Assembly (NCBI GenBank): GCA_041685115.1
Contig: JAWLGK010000010.1
Span: forward strand, 46,658-110,657
Direction of reading: 5' to 3'
Length of the DNA stretch: 64,000 nucleotides
From: JALOAT01 sp041685115
GTDB taxonomy: Bacteria > Pseudomonadota > Gammaproteobacteria > Thiohalomonadales > Thiohalomonadaceae
Shown here: one piece after another, positions 17,947-27,442 of the stretch
Layout: the number at the start of each line of letters is the position of its first letter
Numbering within the stretch: position 1 is the first letter of the stretch
Made by a program: the position numbers and the translations under genes
The notes under the pieces: model-generated
What the model was told of the DNA's origin: nothing
Databases searched by the model: none
Seen by the model: the letters and a program-made list of their open reading frames with translations, nothing else

Positions 17947-20900
17947 ATGACTCGCCGATTGTGGTTTTTCGGTGTGACGTTCGCATTGGCTTGGGCCATG
18001 GCCGTGCCGGCGCCGGCACAAACGACCGATGCCGCACTGCGCGTCAACGCCGGCGGCGCTGACTATGTGGATACCCGGGACGCGCTGTGGCAAGCCGATC
18101 ATGGCTATAACACGGGCGAGATCGGCCGCGTCGATACGGCCATTGCGGGCACCGAAGAGGACACGCTGTATCAGAGCCAGCGCTGGGACGATAAGGATGC
18201 ACCGGAACTGGCCTACGCCTTCGCGCTGCCCGACGGTGACTATGTGGTGCATCTGCATTTCGTGGAGTTCTGGGACGGCGCCTTCGCCGTGGGAAAGCGG
18301 CTGTTCGATGTGTGGCTGGAAGGCCAGCGGGTGTTGAAGCGCTTCGATGTCTACGCGGAGGCGGGTGCGAACAATGCCCTGGTCAAGAGCTTCCCCGTTA
18401 CCGTCAGCGACGGCCAGCTCGATCTGCTGTTCACCCACATCAAACAGAATCCCATGATCTCGGCCATCGAGATCGTGCCGCAGATGCTACCGGTGTCTGA
18501 GGAGCCTGCCGTGCTGCGTGTGAATTCCGGCGGCGGCGATTACGTGGATGCAGCGGGCCATTACTGGCAAGCAGACACCGGCTACGACACGGGTGAGATC
18601 AGCGCCATCGGCACCGCCATTGCAGGGACGGAGGACGATGCGCTCTACCAAACGGCGCGCTGGGACCCGAATACAGAACCGGAACTTGCCTACGGCTTTG
18701 CGCTGCAAAACGGCGACTATCTGGTGAAACTCCATTTTGCCGAGACCTGGGACGGCGCCTTTGTCGTGGGAAAACGGCTGTTCGACGTGTGGATTGAAGG
18801 TCAGCGGGTGTTGAAGCGCTTCGACGTCTACGCCGAGGCCGGCGCGAACCACGCCTTGATTAAACAGGTCCCTGTGTCGGTGGGTGACGGTCGCCTGGAT
18901 CTTCGCTTCACCCATATCAAGCAGAACCCCATGATCTCGGCCGTCGAGGTGCTGCCGTTGTCGGCCTCGTTGCCGCCGGTGCTGGCGCCCATCGGCAATC
19001 GCCTGGCGCTCATCGGTGACAGCGTGAGCTTCACGATCTCCGCCAGCCATCCAGACGGCATCGTGCCCGCTTTGAGTGCGCAGGGCCTGCCGGCCGGGGC
19101 GCAGTTTGAGGAGCACGGGGACGGCACCGCAGGGTTCACCTGGACGCCCGTGGCCGGTGATGAGGGAAGCCACACCCTCACTTTCACGGCGACGGTTGGC
19201 AACGCGCATGTCAGCGAGGCCGTGACCATCACGGTGGCAGCCGCCGCCGAGGCCCACCTTCAGGGCGCATTGATGCCGCTGCCGGGCCGTGTGGACCTGA
19301 GTGCGGAAGGGCGTGAGGACTGGGTGCACTGGGGACGTCAGAAGGCCACCACGGTGGATCGCAAATCCGGCATCCCCGCGCGGATCAGCAGCTTCACTGG
19401 CCTCGGTGGAACCGCACCTTTTCGATTCAGCAGTGCACGCACCGCCTACGCGTGGGACGACGGCACGCCTGCTGTGCTGGAAAGCGGCACCACCACCGGG
19501 ATCTACTTCATGGGCGTGGGCAACGGCTACACCCTGATCCTGCCTGCCGATCCACAGGTGCGCACCGCGCGCTTTTACGTCGGCGGCTGGCAGGCCCGCG
19601 GTGAGTTCTCGGCCACCTTGAGCGACGGCAGTGCGCCTCCGTACCGGCTCAGCATCGATCGGCCCGATGGCATCATCGATCGCGTGGTGCAGTTGGACTA
19701 CGCCGCCGCCTCAGCGGGGCAGACCCTCCAGGTGCGCTATGAGTTGATGGATGATTACGGGCTGTCCGGCAATATCACGCTGCTTGCCGTGACCCTGGCG
19801 CCTGGCACCCCGACGCTGGCACTGCCCTTCGAAGAGTCGTTCGATGCGGACACCGGACAGTGGTCTGCGCCCGTGGACAGCTCGACGGTATCTTCGGCCT
19901 GGCGGCTGGACGGCGCCCTGCATCAGGACAACTACGTGGAATCCCGTGCGGCGGGTCAACCCTTCGAGGAATCGTTCCATCTGGGCAGTTATCGCTACCT
20001 GCCCGCGTTGACCGCGACGGATTACCGTTACTCGGTCGACATCACGCCGCTTCCCAACGGCAGTGACGGCGTGGACGGAAACGACGTCGGCGTGTTGTTC
20101 CGCTATCAGGACACGAACAACTATTACCGCGTGTCCTTCAATGCCCGCTACGGCTTCACACGACTGGAAAAACGCGTGAACGGCCGCTTCGTTCCCCTCG
20201 CCGTGGATGCGCGCGGATATCGCGAGGGTCAGACCTTCCGCGTCACGGTAGTGGTGCAGGGTGATCTGTTCCAGATCTACGTGGACGAGGACGCGGACGG
20301 CGTGCAGTCAGAGCCGCGTTTCGCCCTGCGTGACGGCAGTCACTCCTGGGGCAGCGTCGGTGTCTACGCCCAGGACCGCGCGGCGTTCGACAATCTGCGG
20401 CTGTCGTCCGTGGACACGCTGCCCTCGGTGGTGCTGGCCTCGCCGCTGGCGCACACCGTGCAACGGTCGGGTCCGTGGCTCGCCTCCGCGGTGGTGCTCC
20501 CCGTGGACGCTGCATCCAGCGTGGATTTCTACCTGGACGGGGCACTGTGCAACCACACACCGCTGAGCAGCCAGGATGGCACGTACACCGCGGCCTGCGG
20601 CACGGTGAACGGCGGCGATCACACGCTGGAGGCGGTGTTGAGCCAGGGCGGAGGCATGGTCGTCGACGCCAATCATAACGTCGGGGCAGGGGAGTACATC
20701 CTGGCCATCGGCGACAGCATCACCAACGGCATCGGTGACCATTTCACTTCAGACAACGGCGTGTCCCTGAACGGCAGGATACTCGCGTCGCAGGGTTACG
20801 AAGGTGTACTGAGCGATCTCCTGGTCGCGTCGGGTTATCCCAGCCATATCGTGTTCAATGAAGGCATCGGCGGCGATACCGCCGCCGATGCCCTGGGGCG

Positions 20901-21855
20901 CATCGACTCCATCATCGCGCGCCATCCGCAGGCCAGCCGGGCCCTGCTCATGTTCGGCACCAATGACTCGGGCGGTTCACTGCCGACACCCAGCGGACTG
21001 GGCTGTACGGGGGCGGCCTGTAACGGCACCTACAAGGGCCAGATGCAGCAACTGGTGGATCGCCTGCGCGCGGCGGACATGACGGTGAGCGTGGCGCAGG
21101 TGCCGCCCACGTTCGGCACCGGCAGCCAAATCTACAACGACCCGCTCGCCGCCGCCCGCAACCAGCTCATCCGGGAATACAACCAGGTCATCCGCGACGA
21201 ACTGCTAGGCATCGAGGCAGGGCCCGATTTCTTCGCGCGCTTTTATGACCATCGCGCAACCCCGGGCAGCGCCGACGACGACAGCCGCTCCAGTCTGTTC
21301 GACGACCTCCTGCACCCGAACGGGCTTGGTTATCGCGTCATGGCAGAGGCGTGGTTCGATGCCCTGACCGGTGCGCATACCGAACACTTTCTGCTGCGCG
21401 ATCTGTGTAACCGGCTCACCACACCCGGTTGCAATCAACCCCTGAAGAGCCGGCACCGCCAGAATTTGCTGGAGGAGGGGGATCGCTACTACATCGATCG
21501 GGACTACGTGCTTAGCGCCATCCCGGCCTCGCTGCACGGCGGCATCTGGCTCATGACCGCGGATGCCGAGGCGGGCAGCACTGCCGAGTCCTACATCGAA
21601 TTCGAGCTGGACCGGGCGGCCACCGTGTACGTGGCCTACGACACCGACGCGGGCACTCTCCCGCCCTGGCTCGACCCCGTACACAGCGACTTTTCGGCCA
21701 CGGGCCAGAGCCTCGGTACATCGCACCCGGCAGCGCCCGCGATGACACTGTACGCCCGTGACTTCGCCCCCGGACGGGTCCAGTTGGGCGGCAACCTCGC
21801 GGGCGGTGCGGCTGGCGCCGATGCCAATTACGTGGTCGTCGTGGTGCCACAATGA
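17947..21855 (+). CDS. Large secreted protein: two malectin domains, Ig-like domain, LamG-like domain, SGNH/GDSL hydrolase
   Basis: 1302 residues. A signal peptide (to about residue 25, ending PAPAQ) is followed by two tandem malectin-type carbohydrate-binding domains (about 30-180 and 190-338, each starting LRVN-x-GG-x-YVD), an Ig/cadherin-like domain (about 345-440), a beta-rich region, and a concanavalin/LamG-like domain (about 620-820). An SGNH esterase domain follows: GDSITNG near residue 921, GGDTAAD, GTNDS, and a C-terminal DLLHPNG with the catalytic Asp/His near 1120. A final beta domain closes it. It probably binds and de-esterifies extracellular polysaccharide. ATG 17947 gives a clean signal peptide. 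Confidence 0.8.
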   Translation: MTRRLWFFGVTFALAWAMAVPAPAQTTDAALRVNAGGADYVDTRDALWQADHGYNTGEIGRVDTAIAGTEEDTLYQSQRWDDKDAPELAYAFALPDGDYVVHLHFVEFWDGAFAVGKRLFDVWLEGQRVLKRFDVYAEAGANNALVKSFPVTVSDGQLDLLFTHIKQNPMISAIEIVPQMLPVSEEPAVLRVNSGGGDYVDAAGHYWQADTGYDTGEISAIGTAIAGTEDDALYQTARWDPNTEPELAYGFALQNGDYLVKLHFAETWDGAFVVGKRLFDVWIEGQRVLKRFDVYAEAGANHALIKQVPVSVGDGRLDLRFTHIKQNPMISAVEVLPLSASLPPVLAPIGNRLALIGDSVSFTISASHPDGIVPALSAQGLPAGAQFEEHGDGTAGFTWTPVAGDEGSHTLTFTATVGNAHVSEAVTITVAAAAEAHLQGALMPLPGRVDLSAEGREDWVHWGRQKATTVDRKSGIPARISSFTGLGGTAPFRFSSARTAYAWDDGTPAVLESGTTTGIYFMGVGNGYTLILPADPQVRTARFYVGGWQARGEFSATLSDGSAPPYRLSIDRPDGIIDRVVQLDYAAASAGQTLQVRYELMDDYGLSGNITLLAVTLAPGTPTLALPFEESFDADTGQWSAPVDSSTVSSAWRLDGALHQDNYVESRAAGQPFEESFHLGSYRYLPALTATDYRYSVDITPLPNGSDGVDGNDVGVLFRYQDTNNYYRVSFNARYGFTRLEKRVNGRFVPLAVDARGYREGQTFRVTVVVQGDLFQIYVDEDADGVQSEPRFALRDGSHSWGSVGVYAQDRAAFDNLRLSSVDTLPSVVLASPLAHTVQRSGPWLASAVVLPVDAASSVDFYLDGALCNHTPLSSQDGTYTAACGTVNGGDHTLEAVLSQGGGMVVDANHNVGAGEYILAIGDSITNGIGDHFTSDNGVSLNGRILASQGYEGVLSDLLVASGYPSHIVFNEGIGGDTAADALGRIDSIIARHPQASRALLMFGTNDSGGSLPTPSGLGCTGAACNGTYKGQMQQLVDRLRAADMTVSVAQVPPTFGTGSQIYNDPLAAARNQLIREYNQVIRDELLGIEAGPDFFARFYDHRATPGSADDDSRSSLFDDLLHPNGLGYRVMAEAWFDALTGAHTEHFLLRDLCNRLTTPGCNQPLKSRHRQNLLEEGDRYYIDRDYVLSAIPASLHGGIWLMTADAEAGSTAESYIEFELDRAATVYVAYDTDAGTLPPWLDPVHSDFSATGQSLGTSHPAAPAMTLYARDFAPGRVQLGGNLAGGAAGADANYVVVVVPQ

Positions 21856-21908
21856 GGCCTCGCCCGTATCGCACATGGTCGCGAACGCTGCGCGTGGTTA
21901 CGAAGCCA

Positions 21909-22292
21909 ACGTCATTCCTGCGCTAGCCGGAATCCATTTTCCGCCCTGATGGGCCCCGGCTGTCATCGGGTGGAAGTGCGGAGTGACGACGGTGTGAGAG
22001 CGGTAGGTCACGTTGGCGCGCCAGCCCCTACGTGACAGCCGCGGCCCGAAGAATGTCACGTAGCTGCGCAACGTGACCTACGTAACCGGCAGCAGGATTC
22101 GTCATTCCGACGCAAGCCGGAATTCATCTTCGACCCTGCCACGATGGACCCCGGCTTTCGCCGGGTTGACGCAGGCGCCGGAGGTGAGATGGGACGTATC
22201 GTGAGCGATCCCTGTCCGTGGAAACGTAACCCGTTTCTCCTGGTGAGGAAGGGGGCGCTCAGAACTACCCACGGATTCTGCGAAGGAGCGCG
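21909..22292. repeat. Composite dispersed repeat, copy 2
   Basis: This gap of about 440 bases contains the inverted counterpart of 2935-3297. In order it has a GCCGGAAT palindrome (21911-21935), GAGTGACGACGGTGTGAGAG, the CACGT palindrome (22002-22082), a second GCCGGAAT palindrome (22100-22125), ATGGACCCCGGCTTTCG, GGTGAGATGGGACGT, AAACG-TAACC-CGTTT and CTACCCAC. The last part reaches the AAGGAG ribosome site of the next gene, so that gene's leader derives from the repeat. No transposase is visible. Confidence 0.75.
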
Positions 22293-22296
22293 GATT

Positions 22297-22698
22297 ATGC
22301 GTAAACGCCGTTGCAATTGGATGATCGCGGCCCTCGCGGCCGGAGTTGCCTGGGTTGGCGTGGCCGCCGCGTCGGTACCCCCGGACATCCGACAGACACT
22401 GCGGCAATGGTTCGACGGGCTGCGCAACGGCGATACCGTCGCGCTGGCCGCACTGCTCGGTCCGGAAGAGCGCGCGCGCAGCGCTGCCATGCTGCAGAAC
22501 CCCGGCTACGGCCGTTTTCTGCGCGAGCGCTATCACGGCGCCAGGCTCGTCATCATCGATCAGCACCGGGATCCCGATGGCGCCTGGTGGCTGGACGTGG
22601 AAATCACCTTGGGCCCGGACGACGTCATTCGCGAGCGCTACGTCATCATCGGACTCCAGGGTGCGCAGAGGATCACGCGACGTATACCGTTGCCTTGA
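22297..22698 (+). CDS. Small exported protein of unknown function
   Basis: 133 residues. MRKRRCNWMIAALAAGVAWV is a classic signal peptide (cleavage likely after AAA at about residue 27). The mature part of about 105 residues begins with a helical DIRQTLRQWFDGLRNGD stretch and ends in alternating beta segments, which resembles the SnoaL/NTF2-like cystatin-type fold of small periplasmic proteins. GAAGGAG lies just upstream. The open frame continues upstream but only through repeat DNA, so ATG 22297 is chosen. No function can be assigned; position suggests an exopolysaccharide link. Confidence 0.6.
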   Translation: MRKRRCNWMIAALAAGVAWVGVAAASVPPDIRQTLRQWFDGLRNGDTVALAALLGPEERARSAAMLQNPGYGRFLRERYHGARLVIIDQHRDPDGAWWLDVEITLGPDDVIRERYVIIGLQGAQRITRRIPLP

Positions 22699-22860
22699 CC
22701 CTGTGATGCGCGACGCGACCGTGTGCACGGCCCCCCGGCCCCGGTCGCCGTGGGGCTGAGGGCGGGCTATCGTTAACTGGCCCCGCGTGCACGTCCTGCC
22801 GAGCGGACGATGAACGCCGGGTGGTGTGTGGCAGTCTCCTCGAAGAGGGAACTTCGTCCC

Positions 22861-23739
22861 ATGGCTGACATCACCGAGGCTCTTGGCACGGCCGGTTATG
22901 CCGTCATGCCACAGGTCATCGACCCGTCGCTGCTGAGACACCTGCGCGGCGTACTGCTGCGATGGTTCGACACCGGCAGGGCGGCGCGCTTTCGCGGCGG
23001 GCTGGCCTCCCTCGATCCCTTCAATGACCCCGACTTGAGCGAGCTGCTCGTGTTGTTGGAGAACCGTCCGATCCTGGCGGCATTGCGCAAGGCGATCGGC
23101 CCCGACCTGTGTTACTGCAATCACAGCGCGGCATTCTGCAATGTCGACACGCTGTGGCACCGTGACAACTTCGGCATCCATGGGCAACAGGATGCGGGGC
23201 CGGAAGGATACGCCCTCTACAAGGTCATGCTCTACCTGCAGGACCACAAGCACGGCGCCGGGGCGCTGCGGGTGAAGCCTGGCTCACACCGGGCCGACAC
23301 GGCCACGGAGCGCACCCTGCACGTAGCCGCCGGTGACGCCATCCTGTTCGATCTCGGCCTGCTCCATCGCGGTACCGAGCGGACCGTACTGCCCATGCCG
23401 ATCGACTGGGTGTTGCGGCGCGTACTGCGCCGACTGCCGAACCGTGACGACGCGTTTGCGGTCCGTCGTTTCATCCGACGTCTGCACGCGCCGGAAGATC
23501 GTCTGCTTGTCTCGTTCGTGTTCGGCCGCGCCAATGCCCACAGTCGCATGCACCTGGAGAAGTTCTGGCAGCATCAGCGTGCCCTCGGCGCTCAGCATCG
23601 CCCCCCTTCGGACGCGGTGGTCGCGACTCTGGGGCGGCTCGGCATCCGGGCGCTTGATGTGGACGGGGTGGTGCGCGGTACGGAGATCCCGCGGCCCATT
23701 CTGGCGTGGTCCGCGTTGACGACGGCGACTCATCAGTGA
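22861..23739 (+). CDS. Phytanoyl-CoA-dioxygenase (PhyH) family protein
   Basis: 292 residues. A putative Fe(II)/2-oxoglutarate site is visible: H100-R-D102 (LWHRDNFG) and a distal H169 in FDLGLLHRGTERT, with nearby arginine for 2-oxoglutarate. Members hydroxylate or halogenate small molecules, lipids or sugars in the cytoplasm. Between a secreted protein and manC, it may modify a sugar or lipid precursor of the polysaccharide; this is inference. ATG 22861 starts right at the domain; an in-frame ATG at 22810 would add 17 residues. Neither has a strong ribosome site. Confidence 0.72.
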   Translation: MADITEALGTAGYAVMPQVIDPSLLRHLRGVLLRWFDTGRAARFRGGLASLDPFNDPDLSELLVLLENRPILAALRKAIGPDLCYCNHSAAFCNVDTLWHRDNFGIHGQQDAGPEGYALYKVMLYLQDHKHGAGALRVKPGSHRADTATERTLHVAAGDAILFDLGLLHRGTERTVLPMPIDWVLRRVLRRLPNRDDAFAVRRFIRRLHAPEDRLLVSFVFGRANAHSRMHLEKFWQHQRALGAQHRPPSDAVVATLGRLGIRALDVDGVVRGTEIPRPILAWSALTTATHQ

Positions 23740-23756
23740 AGGAAAACGGTGATGCC

Positions 23757-25190
23757 ATGGTCCCTGTGATTCTCTCCGGCGGCAGCGGTTCGCGCCTGTG
23801 GCCGCTGTCCCGTGCCGCCTTTCCAAAACAGTTTCTGCCACTGACCGGCGACAAGAGTCTGCTGACCTTGACGCTGCAACGCCTGGACGGCTTGAACGGG
23901 TTGCAGGCCCCTCTGGTGGTGTGCAATGACGAGCACCGTTTCCTGGTGGCCGAACAGCTGCGTGTTGCCGGTGTGGACAACGCGACCATCGTGCTCGAAC
24001 CGTCAGGCCGCAACACCGCGCCTGCGGTGGCCGTGGCGGCCCTCGCGGTGGCGGAACAGGACCCCGCGGCCGTGATGCTGGTGCTGCCCGCGGACCATCT
24101 GATCCCCGATCACAGCGCACTGCACGAGACCTTGCTGGCGGCGCGCGAAGCGGCGGCGAGCGGCGCCCTGGTCACGCTCGGCATCGTGCCGAGCCGGGCG
24201 GAGACCGGCTACGGCTACATCAGGCGCGGCGTGCCCGCCGCCGATGCGCTGACCGGTGCGGACAGCTGGTTCCGGGTGGAGCGCTTCGTCGAAAAACCGG
24301 ACCTCGCCAGCGCCGAACGCTACCTGGATTCCGGTGACTATTTTTGGAACAGCGGCATCTTCCTGTTCAAGGCACAGCGGATCCTGGAGGAGTTGGACGC
24401 GCATGCGCCGGACATCCTGCGCAGTGCACGGGAGGCGTTTCGCCTCGCACGGCGTGATCTCTCGTTCACGCGACTGGACGGCGCGGCCTTCATTGGTTGC
24501 CGGAGCGAGTCCATCGATTACGCGGTCATGGAGAAGACCGGGCACGCGGTGGTGGTCCCGCTGCGCGCCGGCTGGTCCGATCTCGGCTCCTGGTCGGCAC
24601 TGCAACAGGCGTGTACCACCGATCCGGACGGCAACGTGTTGCTGGGTGATGTGCTCGCCGAGGAGACGCACAACTGCTACGTACGTTCCGAGGGACGCCT
24701 GGTGGCCACCCTCGGCTTGCTTGACCATGTCGTGGTCGAGACCGCCGATGCCGTGCTGGTGGCGCACCGGGATCGGGTGCAGGACGTCAAGCGCATCGTG
24801 GAACGCCTCAAGGCCGCCGGCCGTGATGAGACGGACTTCCATCGCCGGGTGTTCCGGCCGTGGGGCTGGTACGAAGGCATCGCGCGCGCGGAACGGTTTC
24901 AGGTCAAGCACATCCAGGTGAATCCCGGCGCCCGGCTGTCGCTGCAAATGCATCACCACCGGGCCGAACACTGGGTGGTGGTGCGGGGCACGGCACGCGT
25001 CACCTGCGGCGATGAAACGCGGCTGCTCAGCGAGGATCAGTCCACCTACATCCCGCTCGGCACGGCGCACCGCCTGGAAAACCCCGGCGTGATTCCACTC
25101 GAACTCATCGAAGTTCAGACCGGCAGCTATCTGGGTGAAGACGACATCGTCCGCTTCGACGATCAGTATGGAAGGAACCAACAGGCCTGA
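23757..25190 (+). CDS. manC: Mannose-1-phosphate guanylyltransferase / mannose-6-phosphate isomerase
   Basis: 477 residues, the usual length of the bifunctional type II enzyme. The N-terminal pyrophosphorylase has the signature LSGGSGSRLWPLSR at residues 6-19, PKQF shortly after, and RFVEKPDL in the middle. The C-terminal cupin isomerase domain has SLQMHHHRAEHWVVVRG with metal-binding histidines. It makes GDP-mannose from GTP and mannose-1-phosphate and may also interconvert fructose-6-P and mannose-6-P. GDP-mannose is thus a probable donor for one or more GT4 enzymes here. AlgA/XanB are equivalent names elsewhere. Confidence 0.93.
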   Translation: MVPVILSGGSGSRLWPLSRAAFPKQFLPLTGDKSLLTLTLQRLDGLNGLQAPLVVCNDEHRFLVAEQLRVAGVDNATIVLEPSGRNTAPAVAVAALAVAEQDPAAVMLVLPADHLIPDHSALHETLLAAREAAASGALVTLGIVPSRAETGYGYIRRGVPAADALTGADSWFRVERFVEKPDLASAERYLDSGDYFWNSGIFLFKAQRILEELDAHAPDILRSAREAFRLARRDLSFTRLDGAAFIGCRSESIDYAVMEKTGHAVVVPLRAGWSDLGSWSALQQACTTDPDGNVLLGDVLAEETHNCYVRSEGRLVATLGLLDHVVVETADAVLVAHRDRVQDVKRIVERLKAAGRDETDFHRRVFRPWGWYEGIARAERFQVKHIQVNPGARLSLQMHHHRAEHWVVVRGTARVTCGDETRLLSEDQSTYIPLGTAHRLENPGVIPLELIEVQTGSYLGEDDIVRFDDQYGRNQQA

Positions 25191-25232
25191 CTATCTCACA
25201 ATGGCCCGTACGCCACGCCAAGGCCACACTAC

Positions 25233-25997
25233 ATGCACACCGGTCCCGCGAATGAATGGTTTGGCCCATTGCATCGGCGCATCATTGCCGCCGCCGCACT
25301 GCTCATGCTGGGGGGTATCGTCGCACTCAAGATCGCCTCACCACGGTGGTATGCGCTCTTGCTTACGCGAGAGGACAGCCCCGGCGAATACCTGACAGCG
25401 CTCCTGTACCTGGGCGCCGCAGTACTGGCTGCACAGATCGCATTCATTCACCGCCGCCTGGACCGTCGACTGCTCGGCGGGGCCTACCTGGTCATGACGC
25501 TCGGGCTCGCGTTCATTGCCATGGAGGAGATCAGCTGGGGGCAGCGCCTCCTCGCCATTGAAACGCCGGCCGTACTCGTCGACCACAATCAGCAGGGCGA
25601 GATCACCGTGCATAACCTGACGTTTTTTCCGTTGCACACGTCCTATATTCTCGTGGGCCTGTACGGGAGCTTCGCCGCCCTGCTGATCCCGCGCGGATTC
25701 CAGCGCCGCCACCATGAGATCGTACGTGCGGTGGTGCCGGACCGCTCGCTGTTCCTGTTCTTCTTCACCGTGGCGGCGCTCTATCTCTATTACGACTATC
25801 TGAGCGTTCCCCTGGTGGCGCTGTTCGGCGATGGCTTCGCCTGGCAGGGCAGGGGGCATTTCATGGACAGCGAGGACCAAGAGGCCGCGGAGCTGATGCT
25901 TGCCTGCGGCTTTTTGTTGTTCGTCGCCATCAACCGGGCACGGCTCCGGGCGTGCGGCCTCGACGGCTACCGTAGGTCACGTTGCGAAGCTACGTGA
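25233..25997 (+). CDS. Multi-pass membrane protein of unknown function
   Basis: 254 residues with about six hydrophobic segments (near 18-36, 52-70, 78-97, 130-150, 168-188 and 215-232). A conserved-looking MEEISWGQRL sits at the end of the third; such E-E-x-x-W-G motifs occur in uncharacterised membrane proteins near polysaccharide genes. The last eight residues and the TGA stop are encoded inside the dispersed palindrome (CGTAGGTCACGTTGCGAAGC...), so the gene has been extended or truncated by repeat insertion. Function unknown. Confidence 0.65.
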   Translation: MHTGPANEWFGPLHRRIIAAAALLMLGGIVALKIASPRWYALLLTREDSPGEYLTALLYLGAAVLAAQIAFIHRRLDRRLLGGAYLVMTLGLAFIAMEEISWGQRLLAIETPAVLVDHNQQGEITVHNLTFFPLHTSYILVGLYGSFAALLIPRGFQRRHHEIVRAVVPDRSLFLFFFTVAALYLYYDYLSVPLVALFGDGFAWQGRGHFMDSEDQEAAELMLACGFLLFVAINRARLRACGLDGYRRSRCEAT

Positions 25998-26058
25998 CAT
26001 TTTCGGTGAGCTATCGCCGCGGGGCGTAGTCACGTAGGCGCCGCTAACGTGACCTACG
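25971..26058. repeat. Complex palindromic repeat forming both gene ends
   Basis: The full two-hairpin unit (CGTAGGTCACGTT ... AACGTGACCTACG) between convergent genes. The + gene ends at its internal TGA (25995-25997); the - gene ends at the TAG in its right edge (26054-26056). With its two stable hairpins it may also work as a transcription barrier between the convergent operons. Confidence 0.85.
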
Positions 26059-27442
26059 GTGTTCTGTTGAGGGTGCGGACGAGACGGGCGAGCCGTCGCC
26101 AGCGGGTAGCACGCGGCGGCCGGCGCCCTTCCACTATGGAACCGTGGGAGCGTAGATAATGCGCCGAGAACCGATACAGACTGCCGTTCCATGCCTGCGC
26201 TCGCGGCCATCGCACGCTCGCACACGCCATGCCCCAGTACAAGCATCCCGCCAGACCGGCGCCATGCCCGACGGGGGAGCGCACGTGGAGCAGGCGTTCC
26301 GCTGCAAGGGTGAACCCCGCCAGTGCTGCACGATGCGCGGCGAAGTGCCGGGGCAAGCCGGCCACGGTCGCGGCGCCGGCCTGGCGCGCTGTCCACGCGT
26401 AATCGCACAGTTCGCGCATGGGCAGAGTCCTGCGCGCGTGGTGGCCATCGACCAGTTGCGCATGGGCAATGGCGTGGATGATCCGATGGCGCGGGCAGGG
26501 CAGACGGTAGCGCAAGGAGCCGAGCGCGGGAAGGCTCTCCGCCCAGAGGGCCGCGGCCGGGAGGAGCGCGCGATAAGCCAAAGGTAAGGCCTCACGGTGC
26601 AACTCGATGGAGCATTCCTCCTGTGCGCGCATCATGGGCGCCAGATGATGGTGGTCGCTGAAATCCCACTTGCCAGGCGCTGCCGAGCGAAAGCCCAGCG
26701 CGCACATCACCGCAACCGCGCGCGGCAGATCTTCCGGATGCACCAGGATATCGATGTCGCTCAGCCAGCGCCCGCCGTCGTCCGGGTAAACACCGGCCAC
26801 CAGCAGTGCCGCACCCTTGAGCAACAGCGGCTCGATGCCTTCGGCGTTCAGCGCGCCGATCATCTCGTCCAGTTGCCTGCGGACCTGCTGATTGCGCTGC
26901 CAGGTCAGCGCGTGCAAGGTGGCCAGGTGTTCGCCCAGCCATCCCGGAAGCCCATGCGCACGACCGTGATGCAGCAGGCGCTGCCAGAGCAGGCCGGCGA
27001 TGCGGTAATGGAAACCGAAACGCGCCACGGCCTCCCAGAACCCCGCGCGCACACGCTGGGGTACACGGGCCTGAGCATCCGGTGCGACGGCCTCACCGAT
27101 GAAGCGCAAGGCGGCGGCGCGCACCGACGCTGAAGGGGCAGCGAGCGGTATGTCTGGCGCAGGCCACGGTGTCTGCTGCACCAAACCGGCTTGGAGCAGG
27201 GCATCGATGAGGAATTCCACATCGGTGCGCACAACTTCGGCGTCGGTCCGCATCTCCTTGGCAATCGTGGAGGCAATCTGCCGACTCGAGGCCGTGCTGC
27301 GCAGGCGGCGCCAGACGGTCACGCCGGTGTCGTTCAACGTGAACACTTCCCCGATATCCGCACGCCAGATCACCAGTCTGTCGGCATCCGCATCATCTAC
27401 CGCGGCCGGGTGAGCCCGAAAATAGATCTCCGTTTCCTTCAC
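26054..27442 (-). CDS. PqqD-like domain fused to nucleotidyltransferase-family protein
   Basis: 462 residues from a GTG start (27442) with GGAG nine bases upstream. The first 90 residues (WRADIGEVFTLNDTGVTVWR) resemble the PqqD-type winged-helix domain. The rest is a nucleotidyltransferase-like domain: LLLKGAALLVAGVYPDDGGR and then WLSDIDILVHPEDLPRAV, where the D-x-D pair matches the metal-binding acidic residues. Such proteins sit beside HprK-like kinases and PqqD proteins in exopolysaccharide loci, as here. The substrate is unknown. It overlaps the upstream hprK-like gene by about 50 bases, indicating coupled translation. Its stop codon is inside a repeat. Confidence 0.72.
   Translation of the reverse strand: MKETEIYFRAHPAAVDDADADRLVIWRADIGEVFTLNDTGVTVWRRLRSTASSRQIASTIAKEMRTDAEVVRTDVEFLIDALLQAGLVQQTPWPAPDIPLAAPSASVRAAALRFIGEAVAPDAQARVPQRVRAGFWEAVARFGFHYRIAGLLWQRLLHHGRAHGLPGWLGEHLATLHALTWQRNQQVRRQLDEMIGALNAEGIEPLLLKGAALLVAGVYPDDGGRWLSDIDILVHPEDLPRAVAVMCALGFRSAAPGKWDFSDHHHLAPMMRAQEECSIELHREALPLAYRALLPAAALWAESLPALGSLRYRLPCPRHRIIHAIAHAQLVDGHHARRTLPMRELCDYAWTARQAGAATVAGLPRHFAAHRAALAGFTLAAERLLHVRSPVGHGAGLAGCLYWGMACASVRWPRAQAWNGSLYRFSAHYLRSHGSIVEGRRPPRATRWRRLARLVRTLNRTP

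Noticed and set aside
22144..22296. Upstream extension of the small exported protein
   Set aside because: The extension is made only of the composite repeat; ATG 22297 has a ribosome site and starts a signal peptide.
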